From Bog-257 sp963834135 (GTDB taxonomy: Bacteria; Acidobacteriota; Terriglobia; Terriglobales; Acidobacteriaceae): 64,000 nucleotides of DNA. The first letter of the stretch is position 1; every line of letters begins with the position of its first letter. The notes beneath the pieces are model-generated. The model was not told the origin of the DNA. It ran no database searches and worked only from the letters and a program-made list of their open reading frames with translations. The stretch lies in the NCBI GenBank assembly GCA_963834135.1, contig CAWIAN010000008.1, forward strand, positions 124,001 to 188,000, given 5' to 3'. A program made the position numbers and the translations under genes. This document shows, one piece after another, positions 24,673 to 32,983 of the stretch.

Positions 24673-27108
24673 TTACGGTTGCGGCAGCAGACCGTAAATG
24701 TCCAGCTCCGTCTGGGTGCCGACGTACACGTGTCCATCGGCGATGGTCGGCACGCTGAACTTGATTGCCGGTCCAGCGGTGTCGCGCCCGCCCGTTGCAG
24801 AGCTGTTGTAGAGTTCGGTTTGCAGATTGGTAGCGTTATAGGCATGCAGAATGGCAGGACCGCCGTTTTGCGCGTTCGTCGATTCGATCTCCCACAAGAT
24901 GCCGTCGCCGGTGCCATTGGACGAGAGGGAAGAGGTCGCTCCGTGCCCGCCATACACATCAGGGCCCTCCGACACCGGCGCGGTCGAGAGCATGCCGGTG
25001 GTGGCGTCCCAGCTGTAGGCCTTGGCTACATCCTGAGCGCAGTGATAGTAGATGGTGCCGTTCCAGAAGGTCGGCGTGGAGAAGATGTTGTCGTACTCCT
25101 GCGTGCCGGTCTGTACCTCCTGAATCACATGGTCCGTCTCCTGGTAGCCGCCCATGTTGTCGCGATTCATCACGATGATGCGGCCGTCCTTGCCGCCGCC
25201 GATCAACTCGTGCGGATATGGTGACGGATTGTCCGGCATGATGATCGGTGAACCGCTGCCGAAGTCGGCATCATTCTCGCGAAGGATGGTTTCGTTCGAC
25301 GGCTTGAAGTAATCCAGTATCGACAGATCACTGGCTTGCAGACGCATGGCCGAGTCATTGTAGTCGGGCGCCGGATCGCCAAGATCGACGCCGGTGATCA
25401 GGTAAATATCGCCGGTACTGTCGTCGATCGCCGGCGTTCCTCCCCACAGCCCGCCGCCTGCGCCGTCGGGAGTGACGTTCAGAATCGCCGTCTGCTGCAA
25501 CGTCGCCTTGTCGTAGGCCAGCACCCAGCCGTGATTGCAATGTCCAAAGCTGATGTAAATGGCATTCGTCGCCGGATCCAGCGCCAGTCCATTGCGCTGG
25601 TAGCAATTGGTCTCCAGCGTGATCTGCCCGTTCACGCTGTCCCAACCTGTGCCCGCCACCGTGCCCGTCACAATGACTGGGCCGCCGAACTTCTCCGCGC
25701 CGCTGGCGATGTTGAGCGCATGCAGGCGATACACCTTGTGATTGCTTTCCAAGCCGTCCGTCAAAACGTAGATCGTGCCCGTCGTGCTGTCGATAACCGG
25801 CGTGGAGGTGATTCCCAGCGAAGGCTGAATACCCTCCTGGTCGTTGATCGGAATGGGCGTTCCCAGATGCTGCTTCCATAGCGCCGAGTCCGACAGTCCA
25901 TCGGCGTCGAAGGCATAGACCGTGTCATTTTCCGTGGCGACAAACACCACGTTATGCTGAACTCCGCCGATCGTCAGGTTTGGCACGTACAGGGGTTGTG
26001 CATAGATCTGACCATCGACCTGCAGTGCATTCAGCTTCGCAAACTGCTGCGTGTTGACGTTCGATAAGTTGAGTGTCGTCTCGTTGAGATTTACCCCGTC
26101 GCGTACGTCGTCGTTGTGATAAGTCAGCATCGAAACTACGCCCGGAGGCGCATTGATCACCGACACGCTGGCATTCACCGCATAAGTCGGAAGCACATCG
26201 GCCGTCACTGTGACGGTGTGCGCTCCGGTCGTGCCGGGAGCGATGTAAAGGCCATTGCTGCTGACAGTGCCGACAGCGTTATTCCCGCCCGCTATTCCAT
26301 CGACCAGCCAGGTCACGCCGTCGTTACCCGAGCCGCCCACCGTCGCCGTGAATTGCCGCGTCCCGAACGGCGCTACTGACGTGCTCTGTGGCGAAATCGT
26401 CATCGTGATAACGGTTACCGACGCGCTCGCGCTCTTGGTTGGGTCGGCGACACTCGTCGCCGTGACTGTATGTCCCCCAGCCGCCGATGGAGCCGTATAC
26501 AATCCGCCGGTACTGACCGTTCCCACGGTATTGTTTCCGCCATTCACGCCATCGACCGACCAGTTCACAGCGGTGTTGGTCGTGCCGGTGACGGTGGCGG
26601 CGAATTGTTGCGTGCCACCCTCGGCAACTGTCGCCGTGGTCGGAGCGATGGTCACGGTTATCGTCGGAGGTGGAGGCGGAGGCGGAGGTGGTGGAGGCGG
26701 TGGCGTTACCACTGCGGTGACCGTCACGGTCGCATTCGCGCTCTTGGTCGGGTCCGCGCTCGATACCGCCGTCACCGTTACCTGCAGCGCTACGTTGGTC
26801 GTAGGCGCCGTGTACAGGCCGCTGCTCGAAATCGTTCCATTCTGCGTATTTCCCCCGGCAACATTGTTAACTTCCCACTGCACCGCGGTGTTACTTGAGC
26901 CGGTGACGGTAGCCTGGAATTGCTGCGTGGCGCCGGAAGCAACGGTTGCGCTGGTTGGAGAGATCGCGATCGACACGGGAGGCGTACCGGAACCACCAGA
27001 GCCATTGCCATCGCTGCCGCTGGAGCTTCCGCCTCCACAACCACTGATTGTTAACAGGAATAGTGCGGCAGCCAGCAGGGAAATTACACAAAGGGCGCGG
27101 CGAAACAT
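24673..27108 (-). CDS. Lipoprotein with three Ig-like (BIG) repeats and a PQQ/beta-propeller domain
   Basis: 811 residues with a lipoprotein signal (LLAAALFLLTISGCGGG). Three Ig-like repeats of about 90 residues follow, each with the ISP-x-x-x-x-V...QQF-x-ATV...V-W-x-V-(D/N)...GLYTAP pattern; a run of 13 prolines joins the first and second. From about residue 345 to the end is a beta-propeller with PQQ-like blades (VFVATENDTVYAFDADG, VNGQITLETNCYQRNGLALD, ELIGGGKDGRIIVMNRDN). It probably sits on the outer surface or in the periplasm and binds ligands or surfaces. No catalytic site seen. Internal repeats make the region prone to recombination. Confidence 0.85.
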   Translation of the reverse strand: MFRRALCVISLLAAALFLLTISGCGGGSSSGSDGNGSGGSGTPPVSIAISPTSATVASGATQQFQATVTGSSNTAVQWEVNNVAGGNTQNGTISSSGLYTAPTTNVALQVTVTAVSSADPTKSANATVTVTAVVTPPPPPPPPPPPPPTITVTIAPTTATVAEGGTQQFAATVTGTTNTAVNWSVDGVNGGNNTVGTVSTGGLYTAPSAAGGHTVTATSVADPTKSASASVTVITMTISPQSTSVAPFGTRQFTATVGGSGNDGVTWLVDGIAGGNNAVGTVSSNGLYIAPGTTGAHTVTVTADVLPTYAVNASVSVINAPPGVVSMLTYHNDDVRDGVNLNETTLNLSNVNTQQFAKLNALQVDGQIYAQPLYVPNLTIGGVQHNVVFVATENDTVYAFDADGLSDSALWKQHLGTPIPINDQEGIQPSLGITSTPVIDSTTGTIYVLTDGLESNHKVYRLHALNIASGAEKFGGPVIVTGTVAGTGWDSVNGQITLETNCYQRNGLALDPATNAIYISFGHCNHGWVLAYDKATLQQTAILNVTPDGAGGGLWGGTPAIDDSTGDIYLITGVDLGDPAPDYNDSAMRLQASDLSILDYFKPSNETILRENDADFGSGSPIIMPDNPSPYPHELIGGGKDGRIIVMNRDNMGGYQETDHVIQEVQTGTQEYDNIFSTPTFWNGTIYYHCAQDVAKAYSWDATTGMLSTAPVSEGPDVYGGHGATSSLSSNGTGDGILWEIESTNAQNGGPAILHAYNATNLQTELYNSSATGGRDTAGPAIKFSVPTIADGHVYVGTQTELDIYGLLPQP

Positions 27109-27598
27109 GAGGGGGCCTCAAAGCACAAGTAACTAACGTCCGGGTAGATGAGCAGCAGCTTGGGCGTGTTGCTTCGAATCCCGGTGCGCGCCGTGGAACC
27201 CGGGAAATTCACGCCATTTTGATTTGTATGGGCCCACTCTGCGCGGCGGATGACAGTGTCACGACGATCGCAACCCAGGCAAGGAGAGCAGGCCCAGATC
27301 GCGAGGTGTCCAAGTGTGAACATTGGCACCCACGCGGCCAGTCTTATGGCGCCATTATTTAGGACAGTATTTCGCAAAAGGAACACTACTTTAGAGTTGC
27401 TGGAATCCCGAGACTCAGCTACTATCGCATGTAGTTTCTGGCGATAGGGGCTTGAGACAAACGCTGTCTCTAGCTGGAAACTATAAATTCCCACTCATTA
27501 CTGCACGGAAGAACCAGGTTTAAGACTCGGTCGAACCTGCTTGGCAGTACCGCAGCAGGAAAGCCAGTTCGAAGTACCTTGGGGCGAGAGGTTATTAC
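27109..27598. other. Divergent intergenic region without recognised genes
   Basis: 490 bp between the Ig/propeller lipoprotein and the PPIase operon. A GAGACA-AACGC-TGTCTC inverted repeat lies near 27453-27469 and could be an operator for the PPIase operon. Base composition is lower in GC than the flanks. No convincing ORF. Confidence 0.45.
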
Positions 27599-28618
27599 TT
27601 GTATAGGGATTCAGCTGTTTCACACAGCCTTCGTAGATTTGTCTACCGCACTTTTCTGCTCAGCGTTTGTTTCGCGGCCGTCGGTCAGGCGCAGGCGCAG
27701 CCTGGTTCTGACTCCGGCAAGCCCGCCGAAAATGCTTCCTCCGCAACTACCACGAATGCAGCCTCAGGCAATAAAGACAAGGTCATTCTGAAAGTCGGAG
27801 ACCTTCAGATTACCGAAGCTGCTTTCGAGCAGTACGTTGCCGATCTGGAGAGTTCGCAAGGTCCGGCCGACATGAGCCGCAAGAGTCTTGCCGACAATTA
27901 CTCGTCGTTGTTGGCGCTTTCACAGAAGGCGACAGCCAATCACCTGCAGGACACTCCGCAGGTACAGCGTCAGTTGGCGATCGATCGCATGCAGATTTTG
28001 TCCAACGCCGAGTTCGGCAAGATGAAGGAACAAGCGCAGCCGACGCCCCAGCAGATCAAGGCGTATTACGACGCTCACCTTGCCGACTACGATGTCGTCA
28101 AGATCCGCCGCGTCTTCATCATGGGCAATCCTAACCCCACGGCTGCGGGGACCCTTACCCCGGCGCAGGCGAAAGCGATGGCCGACAAGGTGAAACAGGC
28201 GATCGCCTCCAAACAGGACGTCTTCGCCATTCTCAAATCGACACCGCATGGCACCACCGATGTTGTCGCCGATACCGACCCGCTCACCTTCCAGCGCGGA
28301 GAGTTGCCGCCGCAGATGGACAAGGTTTCCTTCGGCTTGAAAGAAGGGGAGTGGACGCAGTTGGCCGATGGCCCGAACGAATTCGTTTTCATCCAGCTTG
28401 TTAAAAATAGCCGTAAAGATTTAAACGATGTGTCCCCGCAGATCGAAAAGACACTCGAAGCGGATAATTTGCGCAACGAGTTAAAAGCCTTAAAAGAGAA
28501 AACCGGTATCTGGATGGACGAGGAGTATTTTGCCTCGAAAGCTCCGGTGCCCACTTCCAGTACGCAGCCTGAAGCTTCGGGCCAGGGCAAATCTGGCGCG
28601 GAGAGAGGAGAAAAATGA
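27599..28618 (+). CDS. Secreted parvulin-type peptidyl-prolyl isomerase (SurA/PpiC-like)
   Basis: 339 residues from TTG 27599 (GAGAGG upstream). N-terminal signal segment (FLLSVCFAAVGQAQAQ), then a SurA-like helical region (VGDLQITEAAFEQYVADLES, residues about 62-145), then a parvulin-like rotamase region (VKIRRVFIMGNP..., FAILKSTPHGTT..., RGELPPQMDKVSFGLKEGEW). It should assist folding of exported proteins in the periplasm. Its stop overlaps the start of the BNR-repeat gene by 4 bp (ATGA). The two are therefore translationally coupled, and the secreted repeat protein is a likely client. The Gly/Ser-rich tail is disordered. Confidence 0.85.
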   Translation: MYRDSAVSHSLRRFVYRTFLLSVCFAAVGQAQAQPGSDSGKPAENASSATTTNAASGNKDKVILKVGDLQITEAAFEQYVADLESSQGPADMSRKSLADNYSSLLALSQKATANHLQDTPQVQRQLAIDRMQILSNAEFGKMKEQAQPTPQQIKAYYDAHLADYDVVKIRRVFIMGNPNPTAAGTLTPAQAKAMADKVKQAIASKQDVFAILKSTPHGTTDVVADTDPLTFQRGELPPQMDKVSFGLKEGEWTQLADGPNEFVFIQLVKNSRKDLNDVSPQIEKTLEADNLRNELKALKEKTGIWMDEEYFASKAPVPTSSTQPEASGQGKSGAERGEK

Positions 28619-30222
28619 GTACAAATTCTAGAGGTATGCTCCGTTTCGCGCTTCCAGCCGCGATGCTGGCGGCGTGCACGTTCGGGCCAAACTTGGCCCA
28701 GGCGCAGATGACGTCAACCGGTATCGACTGCTCACAAATTTCAACCTTGCACCTGCTGCAGCAGGAGAACATGCGCGCCGGCCTGGCGCTGATGGAATGC
28801 GGTGTCATTCCGCGTCCCGATGTCGACGTGGAAGGTGACGCGCCGGACAATGACGCTCCCCAGCCCCCCAATGTTCTGGTCAGCAATCGTACTTGTACCT
28901 CCGGCAGCTCCTGCACCAAGAGCGAAAGCATGGTGTACAAGAGCACGCGAGCCGGTGAGAACACCATCGTGGTCAACTACAACGATCACAACGGCAACAA
29001 CTACTCGGGAACGTCGTACTCCTTAGACGCCGGGGCCACCTTCACCGAGATCATACCCGCCCCGTTCGCTACCGGACACGGCACCAACTACGGCGATCCG
29101 ATCGTCGTCTTCAACTCCAGACTGAACAAGTGGTTCGCCGGCGACCTGGTTACCGGTTGCGGCGGTCAGGGTATTGGTCTCTGGACCTCGCCCGATGGCA
29201 TGAACTGGAGCGTAGGCGCTTGCGCCCACAACAGCGGAGCCGATGATCGCGAGTCCCTGTGGGTCGACAACAATCCGTTTAGCTCGAAGTATGGCCGCAT
29301 GTACATTTCATTCGGCAACTACGAAGTTGGCAACGGCGCGTTGCAGCTTGTGTACTCCGACGACGGTACCACCTGGACTACGGTCACTCTCAACAACAGC
29401 GGTACCTTTATCCGCGACGTACAGGTCACCGGCTCTCCGGTTGCACCGCCTGCACCGGTCACGGGCTATACCAGCACGGTTTTCGTAGCTGGCATGGATG
29501 AGGGCAGCGGCGGACTTTCCAGCCGCCAGAACATCATGTTCCGTTCGCTCGATGGCGGCGTAACCTGGACCTCTACGACCATGGGTCCGCGCTTCAACGC
29601 TGTTGGCGACGGCACCTGCTCTTCTAATCCCTACTTTGCTGATGTTGCTCCTATCTGGCGTCACATGGGATGGGGCGAGCCGGGCGTCGGCCCGGGTAAT
29701 GTCGTGCACTACGTGTATGCCGGTCAGGGACAGGCTGCCAACGACCACGGCGACATTTACTATGTTCGCTCCACCGATAACGGCCAGACCTGGTCGAGCC
29801 CCATCAAGCTGAACGACGATCCGGGTGGCCAGTATAAGACGCAGTGGATGCCCTCCCTGTCGGTCAACTACAACCCCACCGGTTCTTTCCGCGAAGCCAA
29901 GATTACGGTTTCCTGGTATGACCGCCGTCAGGCCACTTCGGCTTGCAACACGGCCACCGATCCCGGATGCAGCTACTATCGCTACGGCGTCCAGTCTGCC
30001 GACAACGGCGCAACTTGGGCTGCCAACATCCAGATCAGCGACCAGTTGATTCTTCAGCCCACCCAGAACGACGGTGGCGTCCAGCCCTGCTACGCCGGTG
30101 ACTATGACTATGCCACCGCCCAGGGCGAGCATGCCTTCGTCACCTGGACCGATGGCCGCGTGGCCGTCGGCGGCGTTCAGGTCCAGAACGTCGAATTCGC
30201 CAGCGTTCCCGAACCACAGTAA
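28615..30222 (+). CDS. Secreted BNR/sialidase-like beta-propeller protein
   Basis: 535 residues with an export signal (FALPAAMLAACTFGPNLAQAQ). The mature part has repeated Asp-box-like S-x-D-x-G-x-T-W motifs (SLDAGATF, SPDGMNWS, YSDDGTTWT, SLDGGVTWT, STDNGQTWS, SADNGATW), typical of BNR repeats in sialidases and related six-bladed propellers. Many Cys pairs (CTSGSSC, CNTATDPGC) suggest disulfides. The catalytic Arg triad and Tyr of true sialidases cannot be confirmed, so a glycan-binding or structural role is equally possible. It is coupled to the PPIase gene upstream and followed by a strong terminator. Confidence 0.83.
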   Translation: MSTNSRGMLRFALPAAMLAACTFGPNLAQAQMTSTGIDCSQISTLHLLQQENMRAGLALMECGVIPRPDVDVEGDAPDNDAPQPPNVLVSNRTCTSGSSCTKSESMVYKSTRAGENTIVVNYNDHNGNNYSGTSYSLDAGATFTEIIPAPFATGHGTNYGDPIVVFNSRLNKWFAGDLVTGCGGQGIGLWTSPDGMNWSVGACAHNSGADDRESLWVDNNPFSSKYGRMYISFGNYEVGNGALQLVYSDDGTTWTTVTLNNSGTFIRDVQVTGSPVAPPAPVTGYTSTVFVAGMDEGSGGLSSRQNIMFRSLDGGVTWTSTTMGPRFNAVGDGTCSSNPYFADVAPIWRHMGWGEPGVGPGNVVHYVYAGQGQAANDHGDIYYVRSTDNGQTWSSPIKLNDDPGGQYKTQWMPSLSVNYNPTGSFREAKITVSWYDRRQATSACNTATDPGCSYYRYGVQSADNGATWAANIQISDQLILQPTQNDGGVQPCYAGDYDYATAQGEHAFVTWTDGRVAVGGVQVQNVEFASVPEPQ

Positions 30223-30247
30223 GGGAGCATCCATCCACGTTTCACGA

Positions 30248-30277
30248 GAGGGCAGCCAATCAGCTGCCCTCTTTTTT
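30248..30277 (+). terminator. Rho-independent terminator
   Basis: GAGGGCAGC-CAATCA-GCTGCCCTC followed by TTTTTT, 26 bp after the BNR gene. Confidence 0.92.
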
Positions 30278-30409
30278 GTGGACTGCTACCAATAGCCTTT
30301 GAAGGGTAAATGGCACGGTACCGTCGATTTTCCCGAGGCTGTCGCTTTCACCGTGCAGACGAAGGTATGACAGTCGTGAAACAACGGTATGTAAGGGAAG
30401 AGCTTTGTG

Positions 30410-30490
30410 TCAGGGCACGGCTTCAGCCGTGCCGATAAGCCACTTATTTTTGACTTCGCCGAGGCGGACTTCAGTCCGACGAGCCGAACG
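30410..30490. repeat. Intergenic palindromic repeat cluster
   Basis: GGCACGG-CTTCAG-CCGTGCC (30414-30433), then AAGCCACTTATTTTT (30438-30452, identical to 13667-13681), then GTCGGACT-type palindrome GGACTTCAGTCC near 30469. The rest of 30278-30575 shows no gene. Confidence 0.6.
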
Positions 30491-30575
30491 GTTGAGCGTT
30501 TCTCAGCAATCTGTTCAGCCGACGGCAGAACCTGATGGCGCTTTCGCAACCGCGACCACCGTGCGCCGAAACACG

Positions 30576-31317
30576 CTACTGGCGTACAACCTGGTCTTCT
30601 AAGTCACGCGCAGCTTGCTTCAGACTCTCTGCCCTACCCAGATCTCTCCAGTAATATTCGTCTGCCTGAAATCCTATAACCCGCTCACCCTGAGAGCTGA
30701 GACGGAGATACACCGGAACAATCGGAAACACGCCTCGCTCCTCGATCTCCGCGAAGATGCGCGGAGAGATCACATGGATACCGCAAAAGGCGAGCGCTTC
30801 GGTCTGACCGGCTGAGCGTGACATCTCAGCTTCGTCCCCAAAGCGACTGTCGTCCACAGAGCCGCGACTGATCGTCGAACAGAAGCTGACGCGAGCTATC
30901 GCGGTGCTGCACAGCCAAGGTCGCCAGTGCCTGCCGCTCGCCGTGAAACTCAAGCATCCGGCCCAGGTCAATGGAACTGAGCACGTCTACGTTGTGCACG
31001 AGGAACGGCTCGTCCGCGCCGCTCTCCAGAAAGAACGGCGCCGCCTTCAGAAGCCCGCCCCCGGTGTCGAGCAGCTCTTCCTCACGCGACACTTCGATCC
31101 TCATGCCGAAGTTGTCATGCGCTTGCAGATAGTCGACAACCTTGCCGGCAAAATGATGCAGATTGATGATGACGTCGTTAATTCCGAAACTGCGCAGCCG
31201 GGTGAGCGCAATCTCCAGCAGCGAGCGGCCGTTAATCTCGACCAGCGCCTTCGGACGATCGTCGGTTTGTGGTCGCAGCCGCGTCCCCAGTCCCGCTGCC
31301 AAAATCATGGCGCGCAT
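30576..31317 (-). pseudogene. Frameshifted sugar-phosphate nucleotidyltransferase (MurU-like)
   Basis: From ATG 31317 the frame encodes MRAMILAAGLGTRLRPQTDD and VEINGRSLLEIAL, then LLDTGGGLLKA and FLVHNVDVLSSID. These are the nucleotide-binding and metal-binding motifs of MurU/RmlA/ManC-type NTP-transferases. Near 30845-30858 the frame is lost: the first frame stops at 30826, but the next frame carries the expected ending (FCGIHVISPRIFAEIEERG, RVIGFQADEYYWRDLGRAE) to 30576. A single-base change would restore about 247 residues. The ATG overlaps the stop of the kinase-RapZ gene by one base (TAATG). MurU makes UDP-MurNAc from MurNAc-1-phosphate in cell-wall recycling, and its partner kinase is AmgK, which matches the neighbour. 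Sequencing error or real mutation. Confidence 0.7.
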
Positions 31318-32735
31318 TAGGGCATCTTCTCCAATTCCCGGTGCCGCAGAATCACGTCGATCCCTTGCGAACGGAGGTGCTTCGCCAGCGACTCCGCCAG
31401 GTATACCGAGCGATGCTGTCCACCAGTGCAGCCAAACGACACCATCAAATTCTTGAAGCCGCGCTGCTGATAATTGCTGACGCTGCCGTCTACCAGAGCC
31501 TCGGCATGAGACAGGTATTGATGCACGCTTGGATGTTGCTCCAGATACTCGATCACCGGCGCGTCTTTCCCGGTCAGCGATTTGAAGCGCTCTTCGCGGC
31601 CAGGGTTCGGCAGCCCGCGAGCATCGAACACGAAGCCTCCGCCGTGTCCGCTGTTGTCCTGCGGCACTCCGCGATGAAACGAGAAGCTGGAAACCCGCAC
31701 TGCCAGCCGCTCTGGCTCGGTCGCGGGTTGCAGCGATTCCGAATCGAGCATCGCCGCAAACGCCTTCATCAGCGCCGGAAGCTTGATAGGAAGCGCAACG
31801 TTGTTCAGCAGCCACTTCACATTCGCCAGCGCATACGGAACGCTCTGCAGGAAATGCGTCTTGCGCTCATACAGTCCCCGAAAGCCGTACGCCCCCAGCG
31901 CCTGCATGATGCGGATATAAACGAACCCGTAGTAGTAGCGCAGAAACTCGTCGCGATCCAGATCGACGAACTTGCTCAACTCATCGAGATAGTGGTCGAG
32001 CAACTGCCGGCGGAAATCCGGCGGCAGGTCGGCCTTCGAATCGAAGAGCAGGGAAGCGATGTCATACTGCAACGCTCCATGACGCCCGCCCTGGTAATCC
32101 AGAAAAAAAGGATCGCCACCGCGCAGCATGATGTTCCGTGACTGGAAGTCGCGATAGAGGAAGTAATCGCTCTTCGCCTTCAGCAGGAAAGCCGTCAACC
32201 GGCGAAAATCATTTTCCAGTCGCTGCTCATTGAATGGCGTACCTGACAGCCGCAGAAAGTAATACTTGAAGTAGTTCAGGTCCCAGGCAATCGATTGCCG
32301 GTCGAAGCGCGCGCGCGGATAGCAGACTTTGTAATTCAGATCGCTGCCGGCCTCCACCTGGAAACGCGGCAAGATCGCAACCACTTTGCGGTACGCCGCC
32401 ATCACCTCCGGCGCAATCGCGCTGCCCGCGCGGTTCTTGGAGAGGAACTCATACAGCGTCAGATCGCCGAGATCTTCTTCCAGGTAAGCGCCACGCTTCA
32501 GATCGTCAGCATAGATCTCAGGAACCGGCAGCCCATGCCGGCGGAAATGCCGGGAGAATTCCAGGAAGGCAATGTTCTCTTCGCGCGAACCGTAAACGAC
32601 GCCGATCGCCGTCTGCGTGGCGTTACCCAGGCGGAAGAGCTTTCGCTCCGATCCCCCCAGGTCTGCGCGCAGAGGCCGCACGAATTCCGCAGGAGCACCG
32701 AAGCTCTTCTCGAAAAGCTTTTTGAGGACGTCCAT
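31317..32735 (-). CDS. AmgK-like sugar kinase fused to a RapZ C-terminal domain
   Basis: 472 residues from ATG 32735; a TTG at 32765 would add ten. Residues about 1-330 are an aminoglycoside-phosphotransferase-fold kinase with YFLYRDFQSRNIML (Brenner-type loop, His replaced by Tyr) and FFLDYQGGRHG (metal site), close to AmgK, the anomeric kinase for MurNAc/GlcNAc. Residues about 345-472 match the C-terminal half of RapZ: SFSFHRGVP, GGGFVFDARGLPNPG, VSFGCTGGQHRSVYLAE. In E. coli this domain binds glucosamine-6-phosphate and helps control GlmS. The RapZ N-terminal P-loop domain is absent. Coupled by TAATG to the MurU-like gene. An amino-sugar recycling kinase with a built-in GlcN6P sensor is a reasonable inference. 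Confidence 0.82.
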   Translation of the reverse strand: MDVLKKLFEKSFGAPAEFVRPLRADLGGSERKLFRLGNATQTAIGVVYGSREENIAFLEFSRHFRRHGLPVPEIYADDLKRGAYLEEDLGDLTLYEFLSKNRAGSAIAPEVMAAYRKVVAILPRFQVEAGSDLNYKVCYPRARFDRQSIAWDLNYFKYYFLRLSGTPFNEQRLENDFRRLTAFLLKAKSDYFLYRDFQSRNIMLRGGDPFFLDYQGGRHGALQYDIASLLFDSKADLPPDFRRQLLDHYLDELSKFVDLDRDEFLRYYYGFVYIRIMQALGAYGFRGLYERKTHFLQSVPYALANVKWLLNNVALPIKLPALMKAFAAMLDSESLQPATEPERLAVRVSSFSFHRGVPQDNSGHGGGFVFDARGLPNPGREERFKSLTGKDAPVIEYLEQHPSVHQYLSHAEALVDGSVSNYQQRGFKNLMVSFGCTGGQHRSVYLAESLAKHLRSQGIDVILRHRELEKMP

Positions 32736-32910
32736 GAAGGTGGGGCGAGCCGAGCCGACAACCAACTCGCCGATTCTCTAGCATCGCCGATTCTTCGCAG
32801 CAAGACAATGCTTAGTTAGGCGCCAGCCCGGCAACACCATCCACACCGCTTTCCAGGGCGCATCGGCGAAGACATGCGACCAGGTCAGCGGCCACGTTTT
32901 TCTTTTGCGC

Positions 32911-32957
32911 AAAAAAATCTCCTCCTGCCTGACCAAAGGTCTGTTGCGCAGGAGGAG
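32911..32957 (-). terminator. Terminator of the Kelch-type propeller gene
   Basis: On the minus strand CTCCTCCTGC pairs with GCAGGAGGAG, followed by ATTTTTTT, starting about 27 bp past the stop at 32984. Confidence 0.88.
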
Positions 32958-32983
32958 AACGTTTGTACCACGGTTGGTTATGA

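Noticed and set aside
26255..27136. 293-residue plus-strand frame opposite the Ig-repeat lipoprotein
   Set aside because: A shadow of the repetitive gene on the other strand: Val/Thr/Pro-rich with a poly-Gly run mirroring the poly-Pro linker.
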